The notes under the pieces were generated by a model that made no database searches, had not been told where the DNA came from, and saw only the letters and a program-made list of their open reading frames with translations. Position numbers and translations under genes: made by a program. Of a stretch of 64,000 bases of DNA, positions 34,472 through 43,137 are shown piece by piece (position 1 is the stretch's first letter; each line of letters opens with the position of its first letter). The DNA is from Paraburkholderia edwinii (lineage in GTDB: Bacteria; Pseudomonadota; Gammaproteobacteria; Burkholderiales; Burkholderiaceae), in assembly GCF_019428685.1 (NCBI RefSeq), contig NZ_CP080095.1:3968001-4032000 (forward strand). The letters are read 5' to 3'.

Positions 34472-35519
34472 TCTGCGTCCAGCTCGTCAGATCGACCGGA
34501 ATGCCCTTCGCGGTGCGCTCGCGGCGTATCGCCTCTTCGCGTTCGCCCGGCAGCAGCACTTCGTCGACGCCTTCGACGCGCCGCGTCGCTTTCAGCCAGT
34601 CGACGAACGCATCAGCTTCCTTATCCTTGTTCGGCGCATCGAATGCGGCCGGGTCGATGATGACCGACAACATGCAGTTGACGATCGCATTGCTCGTCAC
34701 AATCGTTTCGGTTCGCGAAGTAAAACCGCCGCTTAGCGCGCCCGCGAAAATCTCGCACATCGCCGCGAGCCCCGATCCTTTGTGTCCGGCCACCGCGCCG
34801 CCGAATGCGAGCAGCGCGCCATGCTGGCCTTCGCTGAACAGTGCGCCGGGATCGCGCGTCGGACGACCGTCGACGTCGATCAACGCGCCCGCGGGCGTCT
34901 CGATGCCCTTGTTGAACGCGACGCGCACCTTGCCGGCCGCCACCGCGCTCGTCGCGAAGTCGAGCACAAGCGGCGCGCGCCCTTCGCGCGGAAACGCCGC
35001 GCAAAATGGATTCGTGCCGAAGCGCCGGTCGATACCGCCGAACGGCGCAACGAGCGGATCGCCTGCGACGTTCACGAAGTGAAACGACACGAGCCCCGCG
35101 CGCGCGCATTGTTCGGCCCAATGTCCGATACGCCCGATGTGATGTGCGTTACGCAGGCCGACGGCGCAGATGCCGAGCTGCTTCGCGCGTTCGATGCCGT
35201 GTTGCATCGCTTCGAACGCGATGACCTGCCCGAACCCGCGGCCGCCCTCCACGGTGAGCACGGCACCCGCATCGCGCACGAGCTGCGCGTGCGCGTTAAG
35301 CTTCAGTTCGCCTTCTCGGCATGCGCGGATATAGCGTGGAATCATGCCGACGCCATGCGAATCGTGGCCTGACCGGCTCGCTTCAACGAGATGGTCGGCC
35401 ACGAGCGTGGCCTCGCGCGGCGCGCTGCCCGCCGCCTGCCAGATCGACACGACGAGCGCATGCAACGCGTCCACGCCGACGATTACTTCGGAATACGATG
35501 AGGCGTCATCTTTCGACAT
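34407..35519 (-). CDS. Ldh/MDH type-2 family NAD(P)-dependent dehydrogenase
   Basis: 370 residues from ATG 35519. The motifs SGHDSHGVGMIPRYI and GLRNAHHIGRIGHWAEQ and FGGIDRRFGTNPFCAAFP are those of the malate/L-lactate/ureidoglycolate dehydrogenase family, which reduces 2-oxo or imino acids. The ribosome site is weak. It lies 93 bp downstream of an MFS organic-acid transporter on the same strand, so a hydroxy-acid uptake and oxidation unit is likely. Confidence 0.88.
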   Translation of the reverse strand: MSKDDASSYSEVIVGVDALHALVVSIWQAAGSAPREATLVADHLVEASRSGHDSHGVGMIPRYIRACREGELKLNAHAQLVRDAGAVLTVEGGRGFGQVIAFEAMQHGIERAKQLGICAVGLRNAHHIGRIGHWAEQCARAGLVSFHFVNVAGDPLVAPFGGIDRRFGTNPFCAAFPREGRAPLVLDFATSAVAAGKVRVAFNKGIETPAGALIDVDGRPTRDPGALFSEGQHGALLAFGGAVAGHKGSGLAAMCEIFAGALSGGFTSRTETIVTSNAIVNCMLSVIIDPAAFDAPNKDKEADAFVDWLKATRRVEGVDEVLLPGEREEAIRRERTAKGIPVDLTSWTQIIDAARAAGMTDAAIAKFEAR

Positions 35520-35612
35520 GGTCAGCACGCAAAGGTGAACAGGTGGCGCGCAAAGCCTGCGCGATGACATGAGGTATGCATTACAGCGTTACTGCATGAC
35601 TGCGCAATCGCG

Positions 35613-36917
35613 CTACGTATGGCGCGCGTACGTCTCGTGCTCGACCGCATCGGTACGCTTCGTATCCAGCGGTTCCACCCGGCCCACGATAAACAGATAG
35701 TTCACCGCACCCAGCACACAGAATACGCCAGCCACCACGAGCGGAATCGTGAACGAGCCTTTGGTCAGCTGCAGCATGACGCCCGTGAATGTGGTCAGCG
35801 CAATGCCGGCGAGATTCGACGCGAAATTCTGGATGCCCGCCAGAGACGCGACATGCTGCGGCGTCGGCGCGACGTCCGCCGGCAGCGACCAGATGCTTGC
35901 GGCCGCGGCCGCGAGACTGCCGTAAGCGACGGCGAAAAGCGCAAGCATCTCGTAGATGCCGGGCACGACCGCGGTCAGCGTGATCACCGAAGAGAGCAGC
36001 ATGCCGCCGACGATGCAGGTCTTGCGCGCGGCGGTGGCGCTCCAGCCGCGCTTCACGAGGGTATCGGAGAGCCAGCCGCCGAACCACCCGCCCGGAATCG
36101 ACGCGATCGCGGGCAAAGTGCCGAGTGTGCCGAGCGACTTCAGCGAGAAGCCGCGCACCTCGACGAGATAGCTCGGGAACCACGTGATAAAGAAATAGAT
36201 GACGAAGTTCAGGCAAAAGAAGCCGAACATCATGCCCCACACGGTGCGATAGCGGAACAGCGAGCTCCAGCGGATCGCGGGTACGGCAGGCGCGGCGCCC
36301 GATTGCGCGGCGACATGCTCAGCCGCCGGCTTGCGCCGCTCGAAAGCCGCATTCGCGGCGGGCTCGCGATACAGCGCGATCCAGCCCAGAATCCACACCG
36401 CGCCAAGCACGCCGGTAATGACGAACGATGCCTTCCACCCTAAAGCCGCGATGATCGCGGCGACGATCGGCAACGACAAGGCGGAACCGGTGCGCGAGCC
36501 GCTATCGTAGATGCTCGTCGCAAGCGCCCGCTCGTCGCGCGCAAACCATTGGCTCACGAGCTTCGCACACGACGGGTAAGCGCCCGCCTCGCCGGCGCCG
36601 AGCATCAGGCGGCAGCCGAACATCGCGGCAAAGCCGCTCGCCACCGCCGTTGCCGCGGTAAAGACGGACCACCATCCAACCGCAAGCGGCAGCGCGATGC
36701 GCGCGCCGATCCGGTCGATAAACCAGCCGAACGGCAACTGCATGACCGCATAGGTCCAGAAAAAGCCGCTTAGCAGCAGGCCCATGCCGGCTGGCCCGAT
36801 GCCGAGATCCTTCATGATGTGAGGCGCAGCGACCGCGAGATTCGCGCGATCGATGTAGTTGACTGCGATCGCCAGAAAGCAGAAGAAAATCACCAGCCAG
36901 CGGGCCTTTTCCTTCAT
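35613..36917 (-). CDS. MFS transporter, ACS family organic-acid importer
   Basis: 434 residues, twelve membrane segments. VNYIDRANLAVAAPHI is the ACS-group start (compare GudP and GarP) and FIDRIGAR follows in the loop. AGGAGGAG lies before ATG 36917; a 17-residue upstream extension is possible. The Ldh gene lies behind it, suggesting import of a sugar acid or hydroxy acid that the dehydrogenase oxidises. Confidence 0.88.
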   Translation of the reverse strand: MKEKARWLVIFFCFLAIAVNYIDRANLAVAAPHIMKDLGIGPAGMGLLLSGFFWTYAVMQLPFGWFIDRIGARIALPLAVGWWSVFTAATAVASGFAAMFGCRLMLGAGEAGAYPSCAKLVSQWFARDERALATSIYDSGSRTGSALSLPIVAAIIAALGWKASFVITGVLGAVWILGWIALYREPAANAAFERRKPAAEHVAAQSGAAPAVPAIRWSSLFRYRTVWGMMFGFFCLNFVIYFFITWFPSYLVEVRGFSLKSLGTLGTLPAIASIPGGWFGGWLSDTLVKRGWSATAARKTCIVGGMLLSSVITLTAVVPGIYEMLALFAVAYGSLAAAAASIWSLPADVAPTPQHVASLAGIQNFASNLAGIALTTFTGVMLQLTKGSFTIPLVVAGVFCVLGAVNYLFIVGRVEPLDTKRTDAVEHETYARHT

Positions 36918-37093
36918 CGCATCGTCTCCTCCTGAACCCGGCCTGAGCCCCGGTCTGAGCCCATTCATGTCGTAGCCGCGTGCGCGCGGTCAATGCCGAT
37001 CTCGCGGCATGCGTGCCGCATGCGCCATGCCATGATCGTTTGGCTCAAGGTCGATGTCGAACCGACCCCGAGCAGCGCCAAACGAAATTAAAC

Positions 37094-37111
37094 GACCGCT
37101 GCAACGCGGTC
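37094..37111 (-). terminator. Rho-independent terminator candidate of the AhpD-like gene
   Basis: Perfect 6-bp stem GACCGC/GCGGTC with 6-nt loop; on the minus strand it is followed by a T-rich stretch (GTTTAATTTCGTTT). It lies about 85 bp downstream of the 37198 stop. Confidence 0.5.
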
Positions 37112-37197
37112 AACCGGGTAATCCCTGGCACAGCAGTGCATGGCGAAGAGGATTTTTGACGCGCGTGAGAAGTATCGCGCCGAACAGAAACCGGGCG

Positions 37198-37545
37198 TCA
37201 GGTGCCGCTGGAAAGCTGATCGTAGGCGTCCATCGCGCGCCCTGAGAAAGCGAGCGCTGCACCCGCGTTCATCGCGACGGCCACGCCTAGCGCCTCTGCG
37301 AGCTCCCCTTGCGTGACACCGAGATCGATCGCCTTTTTCACATGGTTCGCGATGCAGCTGTCGCATCGCGTCGTCACCGCTACAGCCAGCGCGATCAACT
37401 CGCGCGTTTTCGGATCGAGAAGTCCGCTCTCCGTTCCGGCCTCGTGCAACAGCCGATAGCCGGCGACAGTGTCCGGCGTCAGTTCCTTGAGTCCCTTCAT
37501 GCTTTGCCCGATCTTCGGCAAAAACGCCTTCCAGTCCATCAACAT
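37198..37545 (-). CDS. carboxymuconolactone decarboxylase/AhpD-like protein
   Basis: 115 residues. CDSCIANHVKKAIDLG contains the CxxC and following histidine of the AhpD-type alkylhydroperoxidase core, so a thiol-based peroxide or thiol-disulfide function is likelier than lactone decarboxylation. GGGGAG precedes ATG 37545 by 7 bp. It is a single gene between the porin (upstream, same strand, with its own terminator) and the MFS gene. Confidence 0.88.
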   Translation of the reverse strand: MLMDWKAFLPKIGQSMKGLKELTPDTVAGYRLLHEAGTESGLLDPKTRELIALAVAVTTRCDSCIANHVKKAIDLGVTQGELAEALGVAVAMNAGAALAFSGRAMDAYDQLSSGT

Positions 37546-37606
37546 GATTCGCTCCCCGGGAAAAAGTTAACGTGAATGCGAGACGTATAGCGCAACGCGC
37601 AGCAAA

Positions 37607-37636
37607 GCGAGGTCGCCGGAAACCCGGCGACCTCGC
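37607..37636 (-). terminator. terminator of the porin gene
   Basis: A perfect 13-bp stem, GCGAGGTCGCCGG at 37607-37619 pairing with CCGGCGACCTCGC at 37624-37636, loop of 4. On the minus strand TTTGC follows. It lies 33 bp behind the porin stop, as expected for a highly expressed gene. Confidence 0.75.
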
Positions 37637-37668
37637 TCGCAACTACGCACAATACGTTAACTTCGCGC

Positions 37669-38778
37669 TCAGAACGAATGCTGAATGCCCGCGTACACGC
37701 CCGACTGGCTATGCCCGCTAAGCGGGTTATCCGTCGCAACCGTATTGCCTGCGTTGTTCGCGTTCAGGCCGAAGTTCGCCGTGCTGCTGTTCTGCACCGT
37801 GGCGACCTGGAAGTCGAGCAAGGTCCGCTTCGACAGGTTGTAGCTGCCGCCTACCGTATACAGCGTCGCGTTGCCGGCGCCCTTGTTCGCGTTCACGTGA
37901 TACACGGCTGCGATCAGCGCGGCCGCAGGCGAAATCTGCCACGTCACGCCGCCCCATTCATGATCGAGCGAAGTCGGCGATACGCCCGAGGTGGCCGGCG
38001 CACCCGACGTACGGATCGCCTGATACGCGCCCTGAATCTTGAACGGGCCGAAGAACAGGTTGACCGCCGCCGTGTACTCGCGCGACGCCGTGAACGGATC
38101 GTCGAGCAAGCCGTTCTGCGAATCGCGGATTTCGTCGTAGATGCCGCGCACCTGCACATGCGCGGTCGTGTACGTGAGTTGCAGCCCGTCCCAACGGCCT
38201 TGCGGCGTCGTACCGTTGCCGTTGAAGTTGGTCGCGTTCGAGAGCGCGTACTGGCCGAACGCATCGAAGCCCGAGAGGTTCGGCGTCTGGAACGAGATCG
38301 TGTTGCTCGAATGCAGCCAGTTACGGCCGCGCACCAGCGACGCCGACGACCAGTTCGACTGACCGAACGGATCGAAGTCCCATACACCGTTCGAGATAAA
38401 CAGTTCGCGGCCGAGCAGCAGCGTACCGAAGCGCTGGCTCGCAATACCGACCGTCGCGTAGCGATCGAAGAGCCCGTCGGTACTGCCGGCGCCGGTCATG
38501 GTGTTGAACGCGCCTTCGAGGTGGAAGACCGCGGCATAACCGCCGCCGAGGTCTTCGGTGCCCTTCAAGCCCCACAGGCTCGTGCCCCAGTCGCCGCTCT
38601 CGGCGCGAAACCGCGAGGACTCGTGAGTCGCGACACCGTTCGGACCCGAGCCGGCCGGGACGCCGTTCATATACTCGAGGCCGGAGTCGATCCGGCCATA
38701 CAGCGTGACAGAAGACTGCGCGTGAGCAGCCGATGCGAGAAGCAAAGCGAGAACGCCGAATGCCGCGTTCTTTTTCAT
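37669..38778 (-). CDS. gram-negative outer membrane porin (Burkholderia type)
   Basis: 369 residues. The signal (MKKNAAFGVLALLLASAAHA) is followed by QSSVTLYGRIDSGLEY, the first strand of beta-proteobacterial trimeric porins, and the protein ends in GIQHSF with terminal Phe for outer-membrane insertion. RSE-rich strands and the GRE/GR blocks fit a general diffusion pore. AGGAGA precedes ATG 38778. Adjacent LysR and hydroquinone dioxygenase genes suggest it could be co-regulated for uptake of small aromatics, though it is not in their operon. Confidence 0.92.
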   Translation of the reverse strand: MKKNAAFGVLALLLASAAHAQSSVTLYGRIDSGLEYMNGVPAGSGPNGVATHESSRFRAESGDWGTSLWGLKGTEDLGGGYAAVFHLEGAFNTMTGAGSTDGLFDRYATVGIASQRFGTLLLGRELFISNGVWDFDPFGQSNWSSASLVRGRNWLHSSNTISFQTPNLSGFDAFGQYALSNATNFNGNGTTPQGRWDGLQLTYTTAHVQVRGIYDEIRDSQNGLLDDPFTASREYTAAVNLFFGPFKIQGAYQAIRTSGAPATSGVSPTSLDHEWGGVTWQISPAAALIAAVYHVNANKGAGNATLYTVGGSYNLSKRTLLDFQVATVQNSSTANFGLNANNAGNTVATDNPLSGHSQSGVYAGIQHSF

Positions 38779-39182
38779 AGTTGTCTCCTAAGCGCGAAGG
38801 CTTATGGATGTTTTTTGGTCCAATACCACCGCGCAATGCGACCTTGAAAGTGGTCAGTTCCTTTAACTATACGGATTACAAGTTATTTGTAACGTTCGGC
38901 TCAAATATTGGTATTTTCGTCTGGCGCGAAATGACAGCCCAATTAAATGGGCTTCGAATTAAAACAAGTCGGAATTCTACACATTTGTCGGCGTAATGCG
39001 AGATGAATTAAGCGATTGTCCGAAAACCGGACAAAATTGGAAAATCGCGAAGCTTTGAAATGAGCGCGTTAAAAGAACGCGCGGCGCACACTAACGCGTT
39101 CAATTAGTGGGACGCCAGGGAGGCACCCGCGGACACGCCGCGTCAGTGAGACTGCATAAGTGACGCTGCATGAGCAGCGCGC
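38779..39182. other. AT-rich intergenic region upstream of the porin
   Basis: 404 bp, markedly AT-rich from about 38815 to 39060. It should contain the porin promoter. Two dyads are seen: AGCCCA-N6-TGGGCT near 38937-38954 and TTGTCCG-N5-CGGACAA at 39016-39034, the latter possibly the terminator of the LysR gene that ends at 39183. No credible gene. Confidence 0.5.
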
Positions 39183-40139
39183 TTATCGCGCCTCGCGGGC
39201 GGCGGGGATTTCCTGCGTGTAATCGGCGCCCGGCAGCGGATCGATCATCCGTTCCTCGATCATGATTTCCTGCACGAATTCAGCGAATGCATTGACCGCG
39301 CGCGGGATGTGCCGGTGCGTCAGGTAGACGAAATAGATGCGTACGTCGCGATACGCGTAGCCGGGCAGCACCGCCTGCAACTGGCCGTCGCGCAGACACG
39401 GTTCTGTCATGAACGCCGGCACCAGCGCGATGCCGAGCCCCGCGAGCGCGGCGTTCAGTTGCGCGCGCGCCGTGCTCACCTGGAAGCGGCCGCGGACCGC
39501 GAACTGGTCGCGGCGGCCGTCCGGGCCGTCGAGCTTCCATAGCACGGGCGCGCCGTTCGCGCCCGGCGAGACGATGCATTCGTGCGAGGAAAGATCGGCG
39601 GGCGTGGCGGGCGCGCCATGCGCGCGCAGATAAGCCGGGCTGGCCACGAGCGTCTTGTGGGTCGAGCCGAACTGACGGGTCACCAGCATCGGCTCGTGAA
39701 TCGGACCGGTGCGGATCGCGATGTCGATATTGCGGTCGAGCAGGTCCACGTACGCGTCGCCAAGCTCGAACTCGAGGGCGACCTTCGGGTAATCCGCGAG
39801 AAATCGGGCGACGCGATCGAGCGGAAACCAATGGAAGAAATCGGCCGGCGCCGCGACGCGAACGCGTCCGCAGACCGAGCCGCGAGCGTCGAGCATCTGC
39901 TTCGCCGATTCCGCCAGGGCATCGACCTGTGCCGCGCAACGCTGAAAGAATTCCTGCCCGGCGCCGGTCAGCGCCAGGCGCCGCGTCGAGCGCTGGATCA
40001 GCCGCACGCCCAGATCGCGCTCGAGCTGCTGGATGCGCCGGCTGCAGGTACTGGGCGGCATACCCAGACGGCGCCCCGCTTCCGCGAGGCTACCGGCACG
40101 AACGACTTGCACAAATAAGGAGACGTCATTGAGGTCCAT
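39183..40139 (-). CDS. LysR-family regulator
   Basis: 318 residues. MDLNDVSLFVQVVRAGSLAEAGRRLGMPPSTCSRRIQQLERDLGVRLIQRSTRRLALT is the DNA-binding domain of the DhcR/CrgA-like subgroup. It is divergent from the hydroquinone dioxygenase genes across 409 bp and is the best candidate for their regulator, since members of this subgroup often control aromatic or quinone functions. Confidence 0.9.
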   Translation of the reverse strand: MDLNDVSLFVQVVRAGSLAEAGRRLGMPPSTCSRRIQQLERDLGVRLIQRSTRRLALTGAGQEFFQRCAAQVDALAESAKQMLDARGSVCGRVRVAAPADFFHWFPLDRVARFLADYPKVALEFELGDAYVDLLDRNIDIAIRTGPIHEPMLVTRQFGSTHKTLVASPAYLRAHGAPATPADLSSHECIVSPGANGAPVLWKLDGPDGRRDQFAVRGRFQVSTARAQLNAALAGLGIALVPAFMTEPCLRDGQLQAVLPGYAYRDVRIYFVYLTHRHIPRAVNAFAEFVQEIMIEERMIDPLPGADYTQEIPAAREAR

Positions 40140-40548
40140 CGTCCGTTATTCCCGGTTAGCCCGATCCGGACACATGCAGGGTGTCATTGCGGGTCACATC
40201 CGGGTCTCATTCTATCGCCGGGCGGGAAAAAGCATCGGATCTCTAACATCCGATCAATTCAGTGCGTCCTCGTGCTCCGGATCGACATATAGGAAAGCCG
40301 ATTATCCAGATGCAAAGGAATACCTAAAATAAGCAATGCGAGGTGCGAAATAAATAATCAGCCGGCGATTATCAATCCGGCGCCCGGGATTATTTGACCG
40401 ATTCGCTCGCATTTCCCAGTCAAACGCCATTTATCTCTGATTTAATCCGGCTTCGCTTCTGGAGCCGATTATTCCGACCTGTCGGCTGCCCGCCAGAACC
40501 GTTTGGTGAAATAGACGCCTCGCCTGAAATTCCCGGAGGACAATTCGG
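40140..40548. promoter_or_regulatory. divergent LysR/hydroquinone dioxygenase control region
   Basis: 409 bp without a gene, AT-rich in its right two thirds. It has the perfect dyad ATCGGAT-N7-ATCCGAT (40234-40254) and two exact copies of AGCCGATTAT (40296-40305, 40463-40472), with related GATTAT blocks at 40378-40383 and 40389-40394. These are candidate regulator sites. CCGGAGGA before 40549 is the ribosome site of the dioxygenase small subunit. Confidence 0.45.
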
Positions 40549-41043
40549 ATGCAACAGCGGACATGGCTAGGCAGTCTCGATGCTTATCAGAAAGGAACGA
40601 TCGAAATCGTCAACGGCAGCGCGGAGCATTTCGCGATGTCCAATGTGTTTGAAGTCGCGAGCGGCGCGCAACCTTACGAGAAGATCGTCGTCGGCCGCAA
40701 TCTGGACTATGTGATCGAGGCGCTCAAAGCGCATCGCACCTCCACATGGTTTGCGGCGGCGCATGACGAATTCGCGATCGTGCTCGACGGCACGATCGAC
40801 GTGCAGTTCGTCAAAGCGGCCAAAGCACCGCTCGTCGATCCCTCCACAAAGGGCAGCGTGCGTTTCGATGAACAACCGCAAGGGCAATCGATGGGCTACG
40901 TGCGCTTGCGGCGCGGGCATCAGGCGTTGCTGCCGGCGGGCGCGGCCTATCGCTTTGTCGCCGTGCACGACGGCGTGCTGCTGTTGCAGACGATGCTCGG
41001 GCAGCATTCGGTGCAGAAGTGGGACGAAATCTGCATCAGATAG
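40549..41043 (+). CDS. hapC: hydroquinone 1,2-dioxygenase small subunit
   Basis: 164 residues, close to the 160-170 of the alpha subunit of two-component hydroquinone dioxygenases (HapC, PnpC types). EIVNGSAEHFAMSNVFEVASGAQPYEKIVVGRNLDYVIE and AAAHDEFAIVLDG with RRGHQALLPAGAAYRF match this cupin-like subunit. Together with the large subunit it forms the Fe(II) enzyme that opens hydroquinone to 4-hydroxymuconic semialdehyde in 4-nitrophenol or 4-hydroxyacetophenone breakdown. GGAGGA precedes the start. Confidence 0.83.
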   Translation: MQQRTWLGSLDAYQKGTIEIVNGSAEHFAMSNVFEVASGAQPYEKIVVGRNLDYVIEALKAHRTSTWFAAAHDEFAIVLDGTIDVQFVKAAKAPLVDPSTKGSVRFDEQPQGQSMGYVRLRRGHQALLPAGAAYRFVAVHDGVLLLQTMLGQHSVQKWDEICIR

Positions 41044-41130
41044 CGTTCTCGGCCCACTGCATCAAGCCACGCTTTGCCGCGCAATACAGCACGGCCTCGC
41101 GCGATTCCAGCATCTTTTCCGGAGCTCACG

Positions 41131-42132
41131 ATGAGCAGCAATCCTACTTTGTCCAACGCCGGCGTCGACGCGAGCGAGCCCGACACGGCGACCGGCTATC
41201 GCGCGTTCAAGCTAGGCGATTTCGAATTCAGCCGCGACGCCTATTTCGCCACGATCCGCTGGCACGCGAACGGCGCACGCCACTCGCATCAGATGCGCGT
41301 CGACGACTTTCTACGCGCGACGATGCGCGACGTCGCGTGGGATTTCTTCTACGGCTGGGTCAATTTCGACGACGTGATCGGCACGCGCAACCACTATGGC
41401 AGCGTCGATCTGTTTGCGGGCGCGTATAACGCGAGCTACCGGCACGCGCGCATCGACCACACGCAGCGCTTCGACACGCCGCACATCCTCGCCACTTTCA
41501 AGGCAATGCTGCGGGACTGGGTCAACGAGGGCTTCGATCCGTTTGCCGCGCCGGAAGAAACGGGCTCCGCCTTCGGCCCGAAGCGCGGAGACAACATCGC
41601 GGCGATCGAGCGCCGCCGCATCGGCACCACGCGCATGCCCGGCATGCCCGGCGACTCGCCTCTGCGCGACGCACTGCCGATCAACCGTCAGTTCGCCGAC
41701 ATCGACCAGGACGAGCCGGAAATTCACGCGCAGCCGGGCTTCGAGCACGAACTGCATGCGTTCAATCTGTTCAAGTATCTGTCGCGCTCGGACGTCACGT
41801 GGAATCCGTCCGTGACTTCCGTCTGCGGGCATAGCCTCTTTTGCCCGACTACCGAGGAATTCGTGCTGCCGGTCTTTCACGGCAACGACCGTGTCGAATG
41901 GTTTCTGCAGCTATCGGATCAGATCGTCTGGGACGTCGCCGACAAGAACACGGGCGAGCCGCGCGCCCGCATCACGATGAACCCCGGCGATATCGCGGCG
42001 ATGCCGGCCGATATCCGCCACAAGGGCTATTCGCAGAAGCGCTCGATGCTGCTGGTGTGGGAAAACGTGACGCCCGAACTGCACAAACGGTACGAATGCG
42101 GCGAACTGCCGCCGCATCCGATCCGGTTTTGA
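41131..42132 (+). CDS. hapD: hydroquinone 1,2-dioxygenase large subunit
   Basis: 333 residues, against about 339 in HapD. Begins 87 bp after the small-subunit stop; ATG 41131 has CCGGAG upstream. HSHQMRVDDFLRATMRDVAWDFFYGWVNFDDVIGTRNHYG and the C-terminal cupin part (DRVEWFLQLSDQIVWDV, NPGDIAAMPADIRHKGYS) belong to the iron-bearing beta subunit, with candidate ligands in the C-terminal cupin (Glu in RVEWF, His in DIRHKGYS). Genes for the next steps, 4-hydroxymuconic semialdehyde dehydrogenase and maleylacetate reductase, are absent from the window. Confidence 0.83.
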   Translation: MSSNPTLSNAGVDASEPDTATGYRAFKLGDFEFSRDAYFATIRWHANGARHSHQMRVDDFLRATMRDVAWDFFYGWVNFDDVIGTRNHYGSVDLFAGAYNASYRHARIDHTQRFDTPHILATFKAMLRDWVNEGFDPFAAPEETGSAFGPKRGDNIAAIERRRIGTTRMPGMPGDSPLRDALPINRQFADIDQDEPEIHAQPGFEHELHAFNLFKYLSRSDVTWNPSVTSVCGHSLFCPTTEEFVLPVFHGNDRVEWFLQLSDQIVWDVADKNTGEPRARITMNPGDIAAMPADIRHKGYSQKRSMLLVWENVTPELHKRYECGELPPHPIRF

Positions 42133-42191
42133 ACGCGGCGTAAGCCGCGAAGGGACTTGTCAGTCTGATCGCCCAGCAGAATAGCGGCGCG

Positions 42192-42971
42192 TCAGCCTTC
42201 TTCGCTGGCACTGCCACCGCGCCGCTTCAGCATATACGTATCCATGATCCACCCGTGCCGCTGCCGTGCGTCGGCACGGGTGCGCTCGATTTCGTCCATC
42301 ACGTCATGCAGTTTCCCGGCGATCAGAATTTCGTCAGGCGTACCGACATACGCGCCCCAGTACATGTCGAGATCTTCGCCGGCGACCTGCTTGTACGCGT
42401 TCTGCGCATCGAGCATCACAACAACGCTATCGACGTTCTCCGGAAAACCTTCGGCAAGCGTGCGTCCGTTCGTGATCTGTAGCGGGCGGCCGATCGCATT
42501 GAGCGCGACGCGGTGCTTCGCCGCCAGCGCCTGCACGCTGCTGATGCCCGGAATCACGTCGTATTCGAACGCGTGCCGGCCGCTTTGCGCAATCGCCGCG
42601 ACGATGCGCATCGTACTGTCGTACAGCGACGGATCGCCCCAGACGAGAAACGCGCCGCACTCGCCGTCTTTGAGCTCTTCGCCGATCAGGCGCTCGAAAA
42701 CCTGCTGCTTGTCGCGGTTCAGATCTTCGACCGTGCGTACATAGTCGCTTTCGGCGAGACGGCGCTCGGGATTCGTCGCCTCGACGATGCGGTAATCGCG
42801 ATCCTTCACATAGCGCTCGATAATCTCCTTACGCAACGCAATCAGCTTTTCCTTCGCCGTGCCCTTGTCCATCACGAAAAAGACGTCGACCTCGTTGAGC
42901 GCGTTGACCGCCTGAATCGTCACATACTCGGGGTTACCGGCTCCGATGCCGATGATCAATAGTTTTTTCAT
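42192..42971 (-). CDS. cobF: precorrin-6A synthase (deacetylating)
   Basis: 259 residues, the usual CobF length. MKKLLIIGIGAGNPEYVTIQAVNALNEVDVFFVMDKG is the N-terminal tetrapyrrole-methylase block, VWGDPSLYDSTMRI the SAM/substrate loop and VIPGISSVQALAAKHRVALN the third block. It methylates C1 of precorrin-5 with loss of acetate in the aerobic cobalamin pathway. The start at 42971 was taken for homology; the site is weak. No other cobalamin gene is near, so it is an isolated pathway gene here. Confidence 0.88.
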   Translation of the reverse strand: MKKLLIIGIGAGNPEYVTIQAVNALNEVDVFFVMDKGTAKEKLIALRKEIIERYVKDRDYRIVEATNPERRLAESDYVRTVEDLNRDKQQVFERLIGEELKDGECGAFLVWGDPSLYDSTMRIVAAIAQSGRHAFEYDVIPGISSVQALAAKHRVALNAIGRPLQITNGRTLAEGFPENVDSVVVMLDAQNAYKQVAGEDLDMYWGAYVGTPDEILIAGKLHDVMDEIERTRADARQRHGWIMDTYMLKRRGGSASEEG

Positions 42972-43137
42972 GATCTGTAAGAGTTCTTTCCACGCTAGCG
43001 GGAAGCCAATATCGAACGATATCGAAAGAGTACACGTTAAGCCAATCCGGTTCGACATCGGCGCAGGCAGGCGCGGGCCGCTTTACTCGACGGCCGGCCG
43101 GACAGTACACTGAGACTCGCGACTACCGGGAACGCCC

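Noticed and set aside
37004..37019. GCGGCA-N4-TGCCGC dyad upstream of the MFS gene
   Set aside because: Short, GC-rich dyad of a kind expected by chance here; no second copy.
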